This document shows, piece after piece, positions 1 to 8,045 of a stretch of DNA of 64,000 bases (position 1 is the first letter of the stretch; every line of letters begins with the position of its first letter). The DNA is from Bacillota bacterium. GTDB lineage: Bacteria; Bacillota_I; Bacilli_A; RF39; UBA660. The position numbers and the translations under genes are program-made. The stretch covers positions 1 to 64,000 of the forward strand of contig SVAU01000006.1 in assembly GCA_015059245.1 (NCBI GenBank), given 5' to 3'. The notes beneath the pieces were generated by a model. That model was not told the DNA's origin and did no database searches. It was given only the letters and a program-made list of their open reading frames with translations.

Positions 1-50
1 TTTTCTTCTTTTGACCAATTTCTATTTTTTTCTTTTCGTATTCTTGGCAT
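1..50 (-). CDS. N-terminal fragment of an unidentified basic protein
   Basis: Only the first 16 codons are inside the window (MPRIRKEKNRNWSKEE). The start is well supported: AAAGGAG lies about 9 bases upstream of the ATG, and an extended -10 and the preceding terminator lie upstream of that. The basic start followed by W-S-K-E-E resembles helix-turn-helix proteins such as IS3-type OrfA, but 16 residues are not enough to name it. It sits next to other mobile-looking DNA (KilA-N gene, trmB fragment). Confidence 0.5.
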   Translation of the reverse strand, partial: MPRIRKEKNRNWSKEE

Positions 51-71
51 TATTATCATCTCCTTTAAATT

Positions 72-80
72 ATTGTAACA
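72..80 (-). promoter_or_regulatory. Extended -10 promoter for the left-edge gene
   Basis: Reads TGTTACAAT on the minus strand, right after the T-run of the terminator at 78-113 and about 22 bases before the ATG. No clear -35 is visible. Confidence 0.45.
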
Positions 81-113
81 AAAAAAGTAAACAGTTTTTA
101 TCTGTCTACTTTT
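78..113 (-). terminator. Rho-independent terminator
   Basis: The 12-base arms at 83-94 and 102-113 pair with one G-T wobble and are followed by a run of seven T on the minus strand. It would end KilA-N gene transcription. Confidence 0.7.
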
Positions 114-128
114 ATCTTACAACTTCAA

Positions 129-288
129 ATTATTAATCTTCATCTTTTATTATCCTTTGAATGATGCGTCTACGTAATAGATTGGCTTTCTATCTTGAAC
201 ACATTTTTTCCCAGTCAGTCATTATAATATGTTTATCTTTTTTTAATATCTTATCGTTAGTCTTAAATAGCTTTTATGAGTAAATCTT
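129..288 (-). pseudogene. Decayed duplicate of the trmB 3' region
   Basis: This stretch repeats the end of the trmB gene found at 1313-1600. Bases 129-222 match 1313-1408 with one substitution and a two-base loss in a T-run. The match then jumps about 120 bases and resumes at about 1529, ending near 288 with scattered changes. The jump lies at a short TCATTA repeat present at both ends of the missing piece. The frame is broken and there is no start, so this is a relic. The copy begins in the loop of the trmB terminator, so the duplicated unit included half of that hairpin. Confidence 0.85.
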
Positions 289-300
289 TATTAAGTAATA

Positions 301-1110
301 TTAATTTTTTGTATTATTTTCTAATATTATTGTATCAGAATTATTTAATATTTGCATTTGTGATATTGCTATCTTATTTAATCGTTCTAGTCTTATTGAT
401 TGATTTAAGCCATCGTTAATAAACACTGAATTTAAATTCTCTAAATTAGCTAAACATATTAATTCGTTTATTGATGCATAGTCTCTAATATTTCCCTCTA
501 ATTCAGGATTATCCAGTCTCCACTCCTTAGCTGTTTTACCAAACAATGCCATATTTAATACATCTGCTTCTTCTGCATAAATAAAATTAATTTGGTCTTT
601 TGTTAGTTTGGTAGGCATTAGGTTATGCTTTATGGCATCGGTATGAATTTTATAATTAATTTTAGATAATTCTCGTTTAGCATTCCAACCTAGTTGTTTT
701 TCTTCTTCTTTTTTTAATCTTTCAAATTCTTTAATTAATAATAATTTAAATTTTGGACTAATCCACATTCCAAATTCAAAAGCAATATCTTTATGTGCGT
801 ATGTTCCACCATACCTACCTGCTTTTGAAGTGATACCAATAGCATTTGTTTTTTCTACCCATTCTTTAACACTTAGTTTATAACTATTTAAACCAGCTTG
901 ACTTTTAATTGTGGCAAATTCGCCATAATTAAAATTAGGATTATGTAGTTCTTCCCAAATGCCCAAGAATTCAATAGTATTTCTATTTCTTAACCAATCG
1001 GTAACAAAAAAATTACCATCTTTAGATTTAAGCATATCTGTTATTGATATATAATCTTCATCTTCTACTTTCATATAGTTTATTATTTTATTATCTACTT
1101 TTAATTCCAT
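301..1110 (-). CDS. KilA-N domain protein
   Basis: 269 aa with a start supported by GGAGGGAAATAAT before ATG. The N-terminal two thirds show the KilA-N pattern: an early YISITDML segment, a central NSYKLSVKEWVEKTNAIG stretch, then GGTYAHKDIAFEFGMWISP and a helix ending in KEFERLKKEE. KilA-N domains are DNA-binding modules of phages, large DNA viruses and bacterial accessory loci. The rest (about 140-269) is probably a separate helical domain of unknown role. The gene lies between the intact trmB end and a decayed trmB copy and has its own promoter and leader, so it is probably acquired cargo. Function beyond DNA binding is not known. Confidence 0.85.
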   Translation of the reverse strand: MELKVDNKIINYMKVEDEDYISITDMLKSKDGNFFVTDWLRNRNTIEFLGIWEELHNPNFNYGEFATIKSQAGLNSYKLSVKEWVEKTNAIGITSKAGRYGGTYAHKDIAFEFGMWISPKFKLLLIKEFERLKKEEEKQLGWNAKRELSKINYKIHTDAIKHNLMPTKLTKDQINFIYAEEADVLNMALFGKTAKEWRLDNPELEGNIRDYASINELICLANLENLNSVFINDGLNQSIRLERLNKIAISQMQILNNSDTIILENNTKN

Positions 1111-1141
1111 ATTATTTCCCTCCTATTAAATAATAAAAAAA

Positions 1142-1204
1142 GAGATATTCACTTTCGTAAATATCTCCGCAACATGCATGTTTCTATTTTGCCTTTAGAA
1201 ACAT
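1142..1204 (-). promoter_or_regulatory. Two-hairpin leader of the KilA-N gene, second hairpin terminator-like
   Basis: In the minus-strand transcript the first hairpin pairs 1196-1204 with 1178-1186 (9 perfect pairs). The second pairs 1160-1167 with 1142-1149 (8 perfect pairs) and is followed at once by seven T, then by the KilA-N ribosome site. A 12-base palindrome (AACATGCATGTT, 1171-1182) overlaps the first. The second hairpin has the form of an intrinsic terminator placed before the gene, so attenuation is plausible. No known riboswitch class was recognised. Confidence 0.6.
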
Positions 1205-1259
1205 ACTCTATCGATTAAATTGTCGTATAAATAACAGGCAAACTATTTATTACATTTTA

Positions 1260-1288
1260 ATTATATAAGGTTTGTTTATTGTTTTCAA
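1260..1288 (-). promoter_or_regulatory. Promoter of the KilA-N gene
   Basis: -35 TTGAAA (1283-1288) and -10 TATAAT (1260-1265) with 17 bases between, giving a leader of about 140 nt before the KilA-N ATG. Confidence 0.7.
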
Positions 1289-1298
1289 TTGTTTGATT

Positions 1299-1332
1299 AA
1301 AAAAGATGAAGAATTATTAATCTTCATCTTTT
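1299..1332 (-). terminator. trmB terminator
   Basis: Perfect 12-bp arms (1301-1312 and 1321-1332) around an 8-base loop with a T-run beyond, immediately downstream of the trmB stop. Confidence 0.85.
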
Positions 1333-1333
1333 A

Positions 1334-1975
1334 TTATCCTTTGAATGATGCGTCTACGTAATAGATTGGTTTTCTATCTTGAACACATTTCTTTTCCCAG
1401 TCAGTCATTATGTTATTTTTGATAGGATTTTCATCGTTATGTAAGTCTAAGCTTACTCTATCAAATACGTACCAATATTGTGATAGACTTTGTAATGAGT
1501 ATTGGAATAAACCTTTGTTATCTGTTTTCATTATAATATGTTTATCTTTTCTAAATATCTTATCATATAGTCTTAAATAACTTTCATGAGTAAATCTTTT
1601 CTTTTCATCATGTGCTTTTGGCCATGGTTCTGAGAATGTTAAATAAATAGTATTAATTTCTTTACCAAAGAATGTATCGATTGCTCTTGCATCAGCACAT
1701 ATTAATTTTAGATTAGGTATATTTTTATTATTTAGTTTTTGTACTGCTTTAACTAATTGATCTTCACTTATTTCTAAACCTATGAAGTTTATTTTTGGAT
1801 ATGTAAGAGCCATATTAATTATGAAGTCTCCTCTACCCATTCCTAATTCTAAATGAATAGGATTATTGTTTCCAAATACTACATTCCATTTATTTTTATG
1901 TTCTGTAGGATTTGTTACCATAAAGTCTGATCTATTAATTATCTTATCTGCGTCTTTGAATTTTTTGTATTCCAT
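1334..1975 (-). CDS. trmB: tRNA (guanine-N7-)-methyltransferase TrmB
   Basis: 213 aa from ATG at 1975, chosen because AAAGG lies 10 bases upstream; the GTG nine bases earlier sits too close to it. TrmB makes m7G46 in the tRNA variable loop using S-adenosylmethionine. Visible signatures are the SAM-binding loop LELGMGRGDF and the family block LTFSEPWPKAHDEKKRF, close to the usual FSDPWPKxxHxKRR. The length is normal. It has its own promoter and terminator. The 3' end is duplicated as a relic at 129-288. Confidence 0.95.
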   Translation of the reverse strand: MEYKKFKDADKIINRSDFMVTNPTEHKNKWNVVFGNNNPIHLELGMGRGDFIINMALTYPKINFIGLEISEDQLVKAVQKLNNKNIPNLKLICADARAIDTFFGKEINTIYLTFSEPWPKAHDEKKRFTHESYLRLYDKIFRKDKHIIMKTDNKGLFQYSLQSLSQYWYVFDRVSLDLHNDENPIKNNIMTDWEKKCVQDRKPIYYVDASFKG

Positions 1976-1999
1976 ATAGTTCACGCCTTTCGATTGAGT

Positions 2000-2008
2000 A
2001 TTATATCA
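2000..2008 (-). promoter_or_regulatory. Extended -10 promoter of trmB
   Basis: TGATATAAT on the minus strand, 25 bases before the trmB ATG. Confidence 0.55.
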
Positions 2009-2034
2009 TTATTTTTTAGATAGTCAATTTTATA

Positions 2035-2898
2035 CTATTTTTTTGTACCAATTGTTTCATGATATTTTACTTGTGTTTCTATATCTTTTTTACTATTGTT
2101 TATTATATCTTTATCTAGAATTACTTCATTTTCTTTTAATAATATTACGATAGTAGATCCACCTAATTTGAAGTATCCTTTTTCTTCTCCTTTGGTGAAT
2201 GTATCTTGAACATTATTTACTATTTTACCTACCATCATAGCTCCTACTTCAATATATACTATTTTATCGAAGTTTTCTGTATCTAGAATACTATATTCTC
2301 TTTGATTAATTTTGTATATTTTATATTTACTAGAGATAGATCTTACTGTATGTAGTTTTCCATCTATTGCATTGTATTTTATTAGTTTTCCACTATCTGG
2401 ATAGCAATAGTGATGATAGTCATCTACACTTAGTCTAAATACTAAGCACTTACCGTTTTTGAATTCAGATAAATCTTCTTCGTTGTTAACTAGTTCACTT
2501 AATTGATATGTACTTCCTTTTATAGTTAACATTAAATCATCAGTTATATCGTATGCCAATACTTTTGAATCTGCTGGAGATATAAATCTCTTTGGATTTT
2601 TTGTCATTGGTCTTTTTTCTTCTTTTACTGTTCTCGTAAAAAAGTCATTGAAGTTTTGATAATCTTCTTCAATGAATTCATCCATATTTATGTTGTTCTT
2701 TTTTACGAATTTTTTTATTTTTCTTTTACTGTATTTTGAATCGTTATATTTACCACTTATTTTTGATATACAAGGGTTTACTAATAGTTTTAGTATTAAT
2801 CTACCAAGTATTGTATTATATAAGAATTTCAGGCCAATATTGCCTGCTTCTTTTTGTTCAAAACATTCTTTTGTTTCTCTATTATATATTAATGTCAT
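2035..2898 (-). CDS. psd: Phosphatidylserine decarboxylase proenzyme
   Basis: 287 aa. The start at 2898 overlaps the TGA stop of pssA as ATGA. Psd decarboxylates phosphatidylserine to phosphatidylethanolamine and cleaves itself before a serine that becomes the pyruvoyl group. The conserved site is present as FKLGGSTIV near the C-terminus, a GGST variant of LGST. Other family blocks are DFFTRTVKEEKRP, the SPADSKV region and DDYHHYCYPDSG. Together with pssA it forms a two-step phosphatidylethanolamine pathway, which implies that lipid in this organism. Confidence 0.93.
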   Translation of the reverse strand: MTLIYNRETKECFEQKEAGNIGLKFLYNTILGRLILKLLVNPCISKISGKYNDSKYSKRKIKKFVKKNNINMDEFIEEDYQNFNDFFTRTVKEEKRPMTKNPKRFISPADSKVLAYDITDDLMLTIKGSTYQLSELVNNEEDLSEFKNGKCLVFRLSVDDYHHYCYPDSGKLIKYNAIDGKLHTVRSISSKYKIYKINQREYSILDTENFDKIVYIEVGAMMVGKIVNNVQDTFTKGEEKGYFKLGGSTIVILLKENEVILDKDIINNSKKDIETQVKYHETIGTKK

Positions 2899-3512
2899 AA
2901 TAACACCACATATATGATGATTGTTGTTAATGCTATTATACAAGCTGCTATGTATGCCCATTTACTTGTTGGTTTTTTTAGTTTGAATTTATACATATTT
3001 AAGAATGCTTCTACATATATTAGTATAGAAAAGAATATGAAGAATGCTGTTTCGCTTAGTACGTAACTTAATAAGTAGAATACTGGGAATACAGCTGCTG
3101 CCATTGTTATTGGTAGTCCTTCGTAATGTTTTACTGCTTTGCCATCTTTAGTTGCAGTTACTACATTAAAGTATGCTAGTCTTGCTACTCCTGCAACTCC
3201 TAGTAGAATGAATGATATTACGTTGTACCATTCTGTGAATCCTAAAGAGATATAAATAACTATTGGTAATACACCAAAGCAAACTAAGTCTACTAATGAA
3301 TCTAGTTCTATACCGAATGCTATTTCTTCTTTATTTCTTTTACAAGCTCTTGCTATTTTACCATCGAACATATCACAAATACCGCAACACATTAAGCACA
3401 TTAATGCTAAGTGTGTTTTACCTAGTGCAGTTGCTAAATATATTCCTAATATTGCAAATCCTAAACTTATATATGTTAAATATACTGATTTATTCCATTT
3501 TCCTATAAACAT
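2895..3512 (-). CDS. pssA: CDP-diacylglycerol-serine O-phosphatidyltransferase
   Basis: 205 aa from ATG at 3512, seven bases after GAGGAG; the upstream GTG falls inside that ribosome site. The CDP-alcohol phosphatidyltransferase motif is complete: CDMFDGKIAR, then G eight residues on, then the DSLVD pair of aspartates. Several hydrophobic helices make it an integral membrane enzyme that joins serine to CDP-diacylglycerol. It is translationally coupled to psd through an ATGA overlap, and the stop is TGA, which fixes the standard genetic code for this genome. Confidence 0.93.
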   Translation of the reverse strand: MFIGKWNKSVYLTYISLGFAILGIYLATALGKTHLALMCLMCCGICDMFDGKIARACKRNKEEIAFGIELDSLVDLVCFGVLPIVIYISLGFTEWYNVISFILLGVAGVARLAYFNVVTATKDGKAVKHYEGLPITMAAAVFPVFYLLSYVLSETAFFIFFSILIYVEAFLNMYKFKLKKPTSKWAYIAACIIALTTIIIYVVLL

Positions 3513-3581
3513 GTTATTACTCCTCACTTGTGTTCATGTATGATATAAGTGTAACATTTTTTTTATAAATAACCAAGTCTT

Positions 3582-4139
3582 TTAGTCATTTATGTAGTTT
3601 TTATATGCATTATTTATATCATTTATTAAGTCTTTACTTGTATCTATAAATGTTAAATTGTATTCGATACATTGTTGTTCTATTTGTTTACTTAGTTCTA
3701 CTAATTTAGTTAATGTATCTAGTAGTTCTTCATCTGTTCTTTTTCTAGTCCAAGATTCTTTGCCATCATATTTTCTTAGTATATTAAATTTATCTTGTGG
3801 TGTTATATTTGGATAACCAAAATAGTATATGTCCCATTTATCTCTATCAATATATTTAATTATATCTTTTGGTAGTATATGAGCTGAATCTATTATAAAT
3901 GGTTCATCTTTATCGTTCATAATATTCATTACTCTTGATAGTAGTAATGCTAAGTTAGCACTTGATTCTTCTTGTATTACTACGTTACTTGTTATTTTTG
4001 TTTCTGGGAAGTTATGTTTTAATGATGATGCAAAGTAATCTAGTGGTATATGATTATATTTTTTGTTTTCACATATTTTTTCTGCGAATGTAGATTTTCC
4101 TGATTTAGCTACTCCAGCTATGAAGATATGTTTTGTCAT
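3582..4139 (-). CDS. P-loop kinase of unknown substrate
   Basis: 185 aa. The N-terminus has a clear Walker A, GVAKSGKSTFAEK (residues 8-20), and the region around residues 90-105 has FIIDSAHILPK, as in small adenylate-kinase-like or nucleoside-kinase folds. AGGAGTAATT precedes the ATG. It follows the 64-aa gene by a few bases, so the two are probably co-transcribed. The substrate cannot be named from the sequence. Confidence 0.7.
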   Translation of the reverse strand: MTKHIFIAGVAKSGKSTFAEKICENKKYNHIPLDYFASSLKHNFPETKITSNVVIQEESSANLALLLSRVMNIMNDKDEPFIIDSAHILPKDIIKYIDRDKWDIYYFGYPNITPQDKFNILRKYDGKESWTRKRTDEELLDTLTKLVELSKQIEQQCIEYNLTFIDTSKDLINDINNAYKNYIND

Positions 4140-4147
4140 AATTACTC

Positions 4148-4342
4148 CTAAAATAATTTTTTATTATTTGTTTCGTATTCTGTTAAATCAAAGTTGTTTT
4201 TTAATGCAATATTTATTAATTCTTGAGGGGATGCATTTTCTACTTTGGTAAGTTCTATTATAGCAAGTGAAGATGCATTAAACATTGCTGTACCATAATA
4301 ATCTATTAAGTCTTTTCTTAATTTTTCAATATCTATTTCCAT
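4148..4342 (-). CDS. Small conserved-looking protein of unknown function
   Basis: 64 aa with a good ribosome site (AGAGGAAAATACT). Largely helical, with the segment YYGTAMFNASSLAIIELTKV and an acidic start. Its type is familiar in gut Firmicutes but no function is known to me. It lies between a membrane protein gene and a P-loop kinase gene in one close-set unit. Confidence 0.65.
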   Translation of the reverse strand: MEIDIEKLRKDLIDYYGTAMFNASSLAIIELTKVENASPQELINIALKNNFDLTEYETNNKKLF

Positions 4343-4354
4343 AGTATTTTCCTC

Positions 4355-5002
4355 TTAAAATATTTCTTCTATTTCTTCAAATATTTTTTCTTTATTAGTT
4401 ATTACATATTGTTCTAGATATTCAGTTAAACATGGTGATTGTCTTAAGTATACGGCATCTGTTTTTTCGTAGTTATCTTCTTTGCCTTTTTCGATTGCTT
4501 CTTCGAAGTTAGTTACGAATTTTCTATTTGATACTTCATCTAGTGCTTTTATCATGTCTTTATTTTTTACTTTTTGATATTGATCAAAGAAACATACGTG
4601 TCCACCTATATTCATTTCTCTATCATAGTAAAAACATAGTGCTGCATTTTTTTGTTCTTCATTTAGTTTATCTAAGTCTTTTGTACATATTTCTTCAATG
4701 AATTTGTTCCATAGTTTATATTCGTCTCCATTAGGATTTCTTTTTATATAAATATCTATGAATTTAGCTACTCCATATACTGCGAATGCTATTGATATTA
4801 TTATAAGTAGTATACCTATTATGTAGTTTTCTTTTAGTACTACTAGACCTAATGTAAATATTATTCCTATTACTGCTAAGAAGAATAATATTACTAATAT
4901 AATTAATGGATATCTTAACCATTTAGGTGTTTTTATATTTTTACTTAATTCGAATGAACCTTCTAATATTAAGTCTGTAATTAATTCAATTATAAATTCC
5001 AT
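4355..5002 (-). CDS. Membrane protein with possible DUF4375/DMP19-like domain
   Basis: 215 aa. Residues about 25-90 contain two to three hydrophobic segments. The soluble C-terminal half has NEEQKNAALCFYYDREMNIG followed by GHVCFFDQY, which resembles the DMP19/DUF4375 pattern seen in small uncharacterised proteins. First gene of the unit reading through 4148-4342 and 3582-4139, with an extended -10 promoter at 5024-5034. Family assignment is tentative. Confidence 0.6.
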   Translation of the reverse strand: MEFIIELITDLILEGSFELSKNIKTPKWLRYPLIILVILFFLAVIGIIFTLGLVVLKENYIIGILLIIISIAFAVYGVAKFIDIYIKRNPNGDEYKLWNKFIEEICTKDLDKLNEEQKNAALCFYYDREMNIGGHVCFFDQYQKVKNKDMIKALDEVSNRKFVTNFEEAIEKGKEDNYEKTDAVYLRQSPCLTEYLEQYVITNKEKIFEEIEEIF

Positions 5003-5023
5003 ATTTTTTTCACTTCCAATAGT

Positions 5024-5034
5024 ATTATATCATA
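5024..5034 (-). promoter_or_regulatory. Extended -10 promoter
   Basis: TATGATATAAT on the minus strand, shortly after the terminator at 5057-5082 and before the gene at 4355-5002. Confidence 0.6.
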
Positions 5035-5056
5035 AATAGATATTTGCTTTTATAAA

Positions 5057-5082
5057 TAAAAAAGATAACTATTTGTTATCTT
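5057..5082 (-). terminator. Terminator of the gene at 5069-5776
   Basis: AGATAAC pairs with GTTATCT around a short loop and is followed by six T on the minus strand. The stem overlaps the stop codon region. Confidence 0.75.
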
Positions 5083-5776
5083 CTATTTTTATGAAATTAT
5101 ATGTTTTTTTATTATGTTTGAAATATAATTCTAGTTCATTTGTTTTTGGATCATATTTATTTATTTTTATTATTCTTTTATGATCTTGACAATCTAGAGT
5201 TATTTCATTGTTTTCTTTATTAGATGTCCAGTTGAAACATATGTCTGAACCTAGGTCATATTTTTTCTTTGTAGTATTATATGCTTCAAAGTTACCATCT
5301 TTAGTAAATTCTATTTCTATTTCTTCTTTTACTGTTGTTTTAAATTTAATACCAGCGAATGATAATGGATTATCTATTAAGTGTTTATATTCAGTTATGA
5401 ATTCTCTTTTTTCTCCATTAAAATCTAATACTAGTTTTTCTTTTGATGATGATATTATTTTTATTTTAGTTGTTTTTACTACTGGAAGACATTTTAGTTT
5501 TATAGTATTTGTTTCTACATCATACTTATATGAATCACATGCATCATAGTAATCTACTGGGCTACCACATGAACAGTAGTAACCAAATTTACCTTCTTTA
5601 TCAAAGTAAATAGTTTCTATATCAGAACCATTATCTCTTTCCCATGATTGAGATGTTATGTATTCTGGTAGTGTATCATTATAGATACTTTGTTGTAGTT
5701 TATAAGATTCTATTAATCCTAATATAAAGGCCATAATAGATATTATTATTAATGCTATTTTTTGATTTTTATTCAT
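5069..5776 (-). CDS. Membrane-anchored extracytoplasmic protein, unknown function
   Basis: 235 aa from ATG at 5776; the ribosome site TAAGGAG contains the stop of the upstream cation exporter. One N-terminal transmembrane anchor (residues 7-25) precedes an ectodomain of two similar beta-rich halves. The first, from about residue 50, has FDKEGKFGYYCSCGS and the second, from about 140, has FTKDGNFEAY and CFNWTS. Both share a KxGxF turn, so this may be a tandem lipocalin-like or META-like fold. The first half has several cysteines. Coupled to the CDF exporter gene. No function assigned. Confidence 0.65.
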   Translation of the reverse strand: MNKNQKIALIIISIMAFILGLIESYKLQQSIYNDTLPEYITSQSWERDNGSDIETIYFDKEGKFGYYCSCGSPVDYYDACDSYKYDVETNTIKLKCLPVVKTTKIKIISSSKEKLVLDFNGEKREFITEYKHLIDNPLSFAGIKFKTTVKEEIEIEFTKDGNFEAYNTTKKKYDLGSDICFNWTSNKENNEITLDCQDHKRIIKINKYDPKTNELELYFKHNKKTYNFIKIEDNK

Positions 5777-5787
5777 ATAATTACTCC

Positions 5788-6681
5788 TTAATGATGATGG
5801 TGATGATGTCCGTGATGATTTGATTCTATTATAGAACATTCGTGTTCACTACATTCTGAATCTTTATCTTCTGTTTCAATAGTTGTGTGTGATATACCGT
5901 GTTCTTTTAATTCTTCTTTAATTGATTTTTTTAGTTCATCTAATTTTTTAGTATCTGTTACTATATGCATTGTAGCATAGTTGTTTATTCCATCCATACT
6001 CCAAATATGAATGTGATGTATTCCTTCTACTCCTTTTATACTTAAGATATGTTCTTTTAGTTCTTCTATTTTTATATCTTCTGGAGTTTTTTCTAGGAAT
6101 AGATTAAATATCTTTTTATATGATTTTATTGCATTACTTAGAATATATATTGCTACTAATATAGATAGTATTGGATCTATTAAAGTGAAGTTAGTAAACT
6201 TAATAACTATAGCTCCTATTAGGACTACTATCCATCCTAATACATCTTCTAGCATATGAAGGTTTACTGCTTTTTGATTTAGGGAATCTCCTTCTTTAGT
6301 AGCGTATGCTGCTATAATGTTTACTACTGTTCCTACTATAGCGAATATAATCATTCCATTATGATTTATATCTACTGGATTAATTATTCTTTCTATAGCA
6401 TTATATATTACTAGAGTTGAACCTATTATAAGAATTGTATTTGTGATAATGGCTCCTAGTACTGAGTATCTTGTATAACCAAATGTATATTTATTATCTG
6501 GTTTTTTCTTACTTTTCTTTTCTAAGAAGTATGATACTCCTATACTTATTGAATCTCCAAAGTCATGTACTGCATCTGATATGATAGCTATACTATTTGT
6601 AAATATTCCGCCGATAAGTTCAAATACTGAGAAAAATAAATTAAGTAAGAATGCTATTAAAATGTTTTTTTCTGTTTTCAT
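5788..6681 (-). CDS. Cation diffusion facilitator family exporter, zinc type
   Basis: 297 aa. Six hydrophobic helices, the metal site AIISDAVHDFGDS in helix 2 and LHMLEDVLGW in helix 5 mark a CDF transporter that exports Zn2+ or similar divalent cations by proton exchange. The cytoplasmic C-terminal domain shows HHIHIWSMDG. The protein ends in a natural HHGHHHHHH tail, probably a metal-sensing or buffering tail. Its start overlaps the HIT gene stop as ATGA. Substrate choice among Zn, Co and Mn is not certain. Confidence 0.92.
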   Translation of the reverse strand: MKTEKNILIAFLLNLFFSVFELIGGIFTNSIAIISDAVHDFGDSISIGVSYFLEKKSKKKPDNKYTFGYTRYSVLGAIITNTILIIGSTLVIYNAIERIINPVDINHNGMIIFAIVGTVVNIIAAYATKEGDSLNQKAVNLHMLEDVLGWIVVLIGAIVIKFTNFTLIDPILSILVAIYILSNAIKSYKKIFNLFLEKTPEDIKIEELKEHILSIKGVEGIHHIHIWSMDGINNYATMHIVTDTKKLDELKKSIKEELKEHGISHTTIETEDKDSECSEHECSIIESNHHGHHHHHH

Positions 6682-7136
6682 TTTATCACTTCCTGTTTTA
6701 TTATATCACTATTAAATTCTTTTTTTAGTAAATTAAATATTTCTTCTTTTTCTTCTTTAGTGAAGATATCTTTTTGAGATTTAAATTTACTATTTGACCA
6801 TTTCCAAAAGTTATATCCGAAGTATTTATCTTTGTATTTCTTTCCTACAATAATAGTTTCTTCTTTGTATCTAGGTATAAAGTGATAATGTACATTAGGT
6901 GTTTCATTATCACGATAGGCATTGTTCATTAAACATGCAAAGTTATACATAGTTGGTTTTAATACTTTATTACATACTCTTTCTAGTTCTTTTTCTAATG
7001 CACCTAGTTCTATCCATTCTTCAGGTGTTAGATCACTTAATCTTTCTTTTTTACTTGTTATAATGCAATAACCAGGATGATCTTGTGCCCATGTACCAAA
7101 TATTACTTCCCAATTATCACTTTTATATAGATTCAT
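6678..7136 (-). CDS. HIT-like family protein
   Basis: 152 aa. Contains HIT-type blocks: DHPGYCIITSKKE near residue 20 and NVHYHFIPRY near residue 108, where HxH(F/x) stands in for the usual HxHxHxx. This suggests a nucleotide hydrolase or transferase, though the third histidine is absent (HYHFIPRY). Ribosome site GGAGATGATAAT. Overlaps the cation exporter gene by four bases, so the two are co-expressed. Confidence 0.75.
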   Translation of the reverse strand: MNLYKSDNWEVIFGTWAQDHPGYCIITSKKERLSDLTPEEWIELGALEKELERVCNKVLKPTMYNFACLMNNAYRDNETPNVHYHFIPRYKEETIIVGKKYKDKYFGYNFWKWSNSKFKSQKDIFTKEEKEEIFNLLKKEFNSDIIKQEVIK

Positions 7137-7154
7137 ATTATCATCTCCAATTAT

Positions 7155-7163
7155 ATTATATCA
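7155..7163 (-). promoter_or_regulatory. Extended -10 promoter of the HIT/CDF operon
   Basis: TGATATAAT on the minus strand about 18 bases before the HIT gene ATG. Confidence 0.55.
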
Positions 7164-7215
7164 TTTTTAGTATAAATATTTTATTTTTACATACACTTTA
7201 AGTATAGGTGATGAT

Positions 7216-7665
7216 ATGAAATTAAGTAGAAAGTTATTTTATTTATTTCTACCTGTTATATTAGGTAGTGTTGTTGGTTTTATTATATCTGGTAGTATTG
7301 ATTATAATCAGTTGGTTCAACCACCACTTGCTCCTCCTAGTTGGTTGTTTCCTGTTATGTGGACGATTATTTATTTACTAATGGGTATTTCTTATTATTT
7401 ATTGAAACAAGATAATGATAATGAGTGTTTAAGTAAAGTTTATTATTTACAGTTAGGAGTTAATTTACTTTGGTCTATAATATTCTTTTTGTTTAAGTTA
7501 AGATTACTAGCTTGTATATGGATTATTATTCTTGATATATTGGTTTGTTTAATGATTTATTGGTTTTATAATACTAAGAAGATATCTGGTTATTTAAATA
7601 TTCTTTATCTAGTATGGATATTATTTGCTACTTATTTAACTATTGGTATTTATGTATTAAATTAA
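7216..7665 (+). CDS. tspO: TspO/MBR family membrane protein
   Basis: 149 aa, five transmembrane helices, and the signature PPLAPPSWLFPVMWTIIY spanning loop 1 and helix 2. TspO proteins bind porphyrins and other tetrapyrroles and are linked to stress responses; the bacterial role is not settled. One of the few plus-strand genes here, divergent from the HIT/CDF operon. GGTGATGAT precedes the ATG, and a strong terminator follows. Confidence 0.93.
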   Translation: MKLSRKLFYLFLPVILGSVVGFIISGSIDYNQLVQPPLAPPSWLFPVMWTIIYLLMGISYYLLKQDNDNECLSKVYYLQLGVNLLWSIIFFLFKLRLLACIWIIILDILVCLMIYWFYNTKKISGYLNILYLVWILFATYLTIGIYVLN

Positions 7666-7689
7666 AAAGAAGACTTAGTCTTCTTTTTG
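7664..7689 (+). terminator. tspO terminator
   Basis: AAAAAGAAGAC pairs with GTCTTCTTTTT around a three-base loop. It ends in T on both strands and so could also serve the convergent gene at 7716. Confidence 0.85.
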
Positions 7690-7715
7690 TATGAATTAAT
7701 AATAGATATTTTGAT

Positions 7716-8030
7716 TTATAGTTTCTTGCCTTTAGTTAAAGCTTCATCTATTTGTACTTGGTATTTAAAATATAGTTCTGGTAAGTCTTTTACTAAGATT
7801 GGTGCTGAACTTTTTATTGTTGGTGTTCCAGCGTAGTCATATTGTCTTAGTGTTTGGATTATTTGGGAACCGTTATATTCTAAATAGAATTCAGATTGGA
7901 ATTCTTCTACTATATGTAGTTTTTTTCTTTCTTCTTGTGTAATGTATTCTAATATATTTAATACACCTTGTTTTATATTAGGATGGACATCTAATCTTTT
8001 AGCTTTTTCTATTAATGCTTGTTTTTCCAT
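7716..8030 (-). CDS. Hypothetical protein
   Basis: 104 aa, charged and helical at the N-terminus (EKQALIEKAKRLDVHP), with SEFYLEYNGSQIIQTLRQYDY in the middle. No signal or membrane segment. It has its own promoter right after the HtrA terminator. No family recognised. Confidence 0.6.
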   Translation of the reverse strand: MEKQALIEKAKRLDVHPNIKQGVLNILEYITQEERKKLHIVEEFQSEFYLEYNGSQIIQTLRQYDYAGTPTIKSSAPILVKDLPELYFKYQVQIDEALTKGKKL

Positions 8031-8045
8031 AGTATCACCATATTT

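Noticed and set aside
301..1110. Complete prophage at the left end
   Set aside because: No integrase, structural or lysis gene is visible; only one KilA-N gene and a gene fragment are inside the window.
2895..2898. Possible Mycoplasma-type code (TGA read as Trp)
   Set aside because: TGA stops form ATGA/GTGA overlaps at several gene pairs, and tryptophan codons in recognised motifs are TGG.
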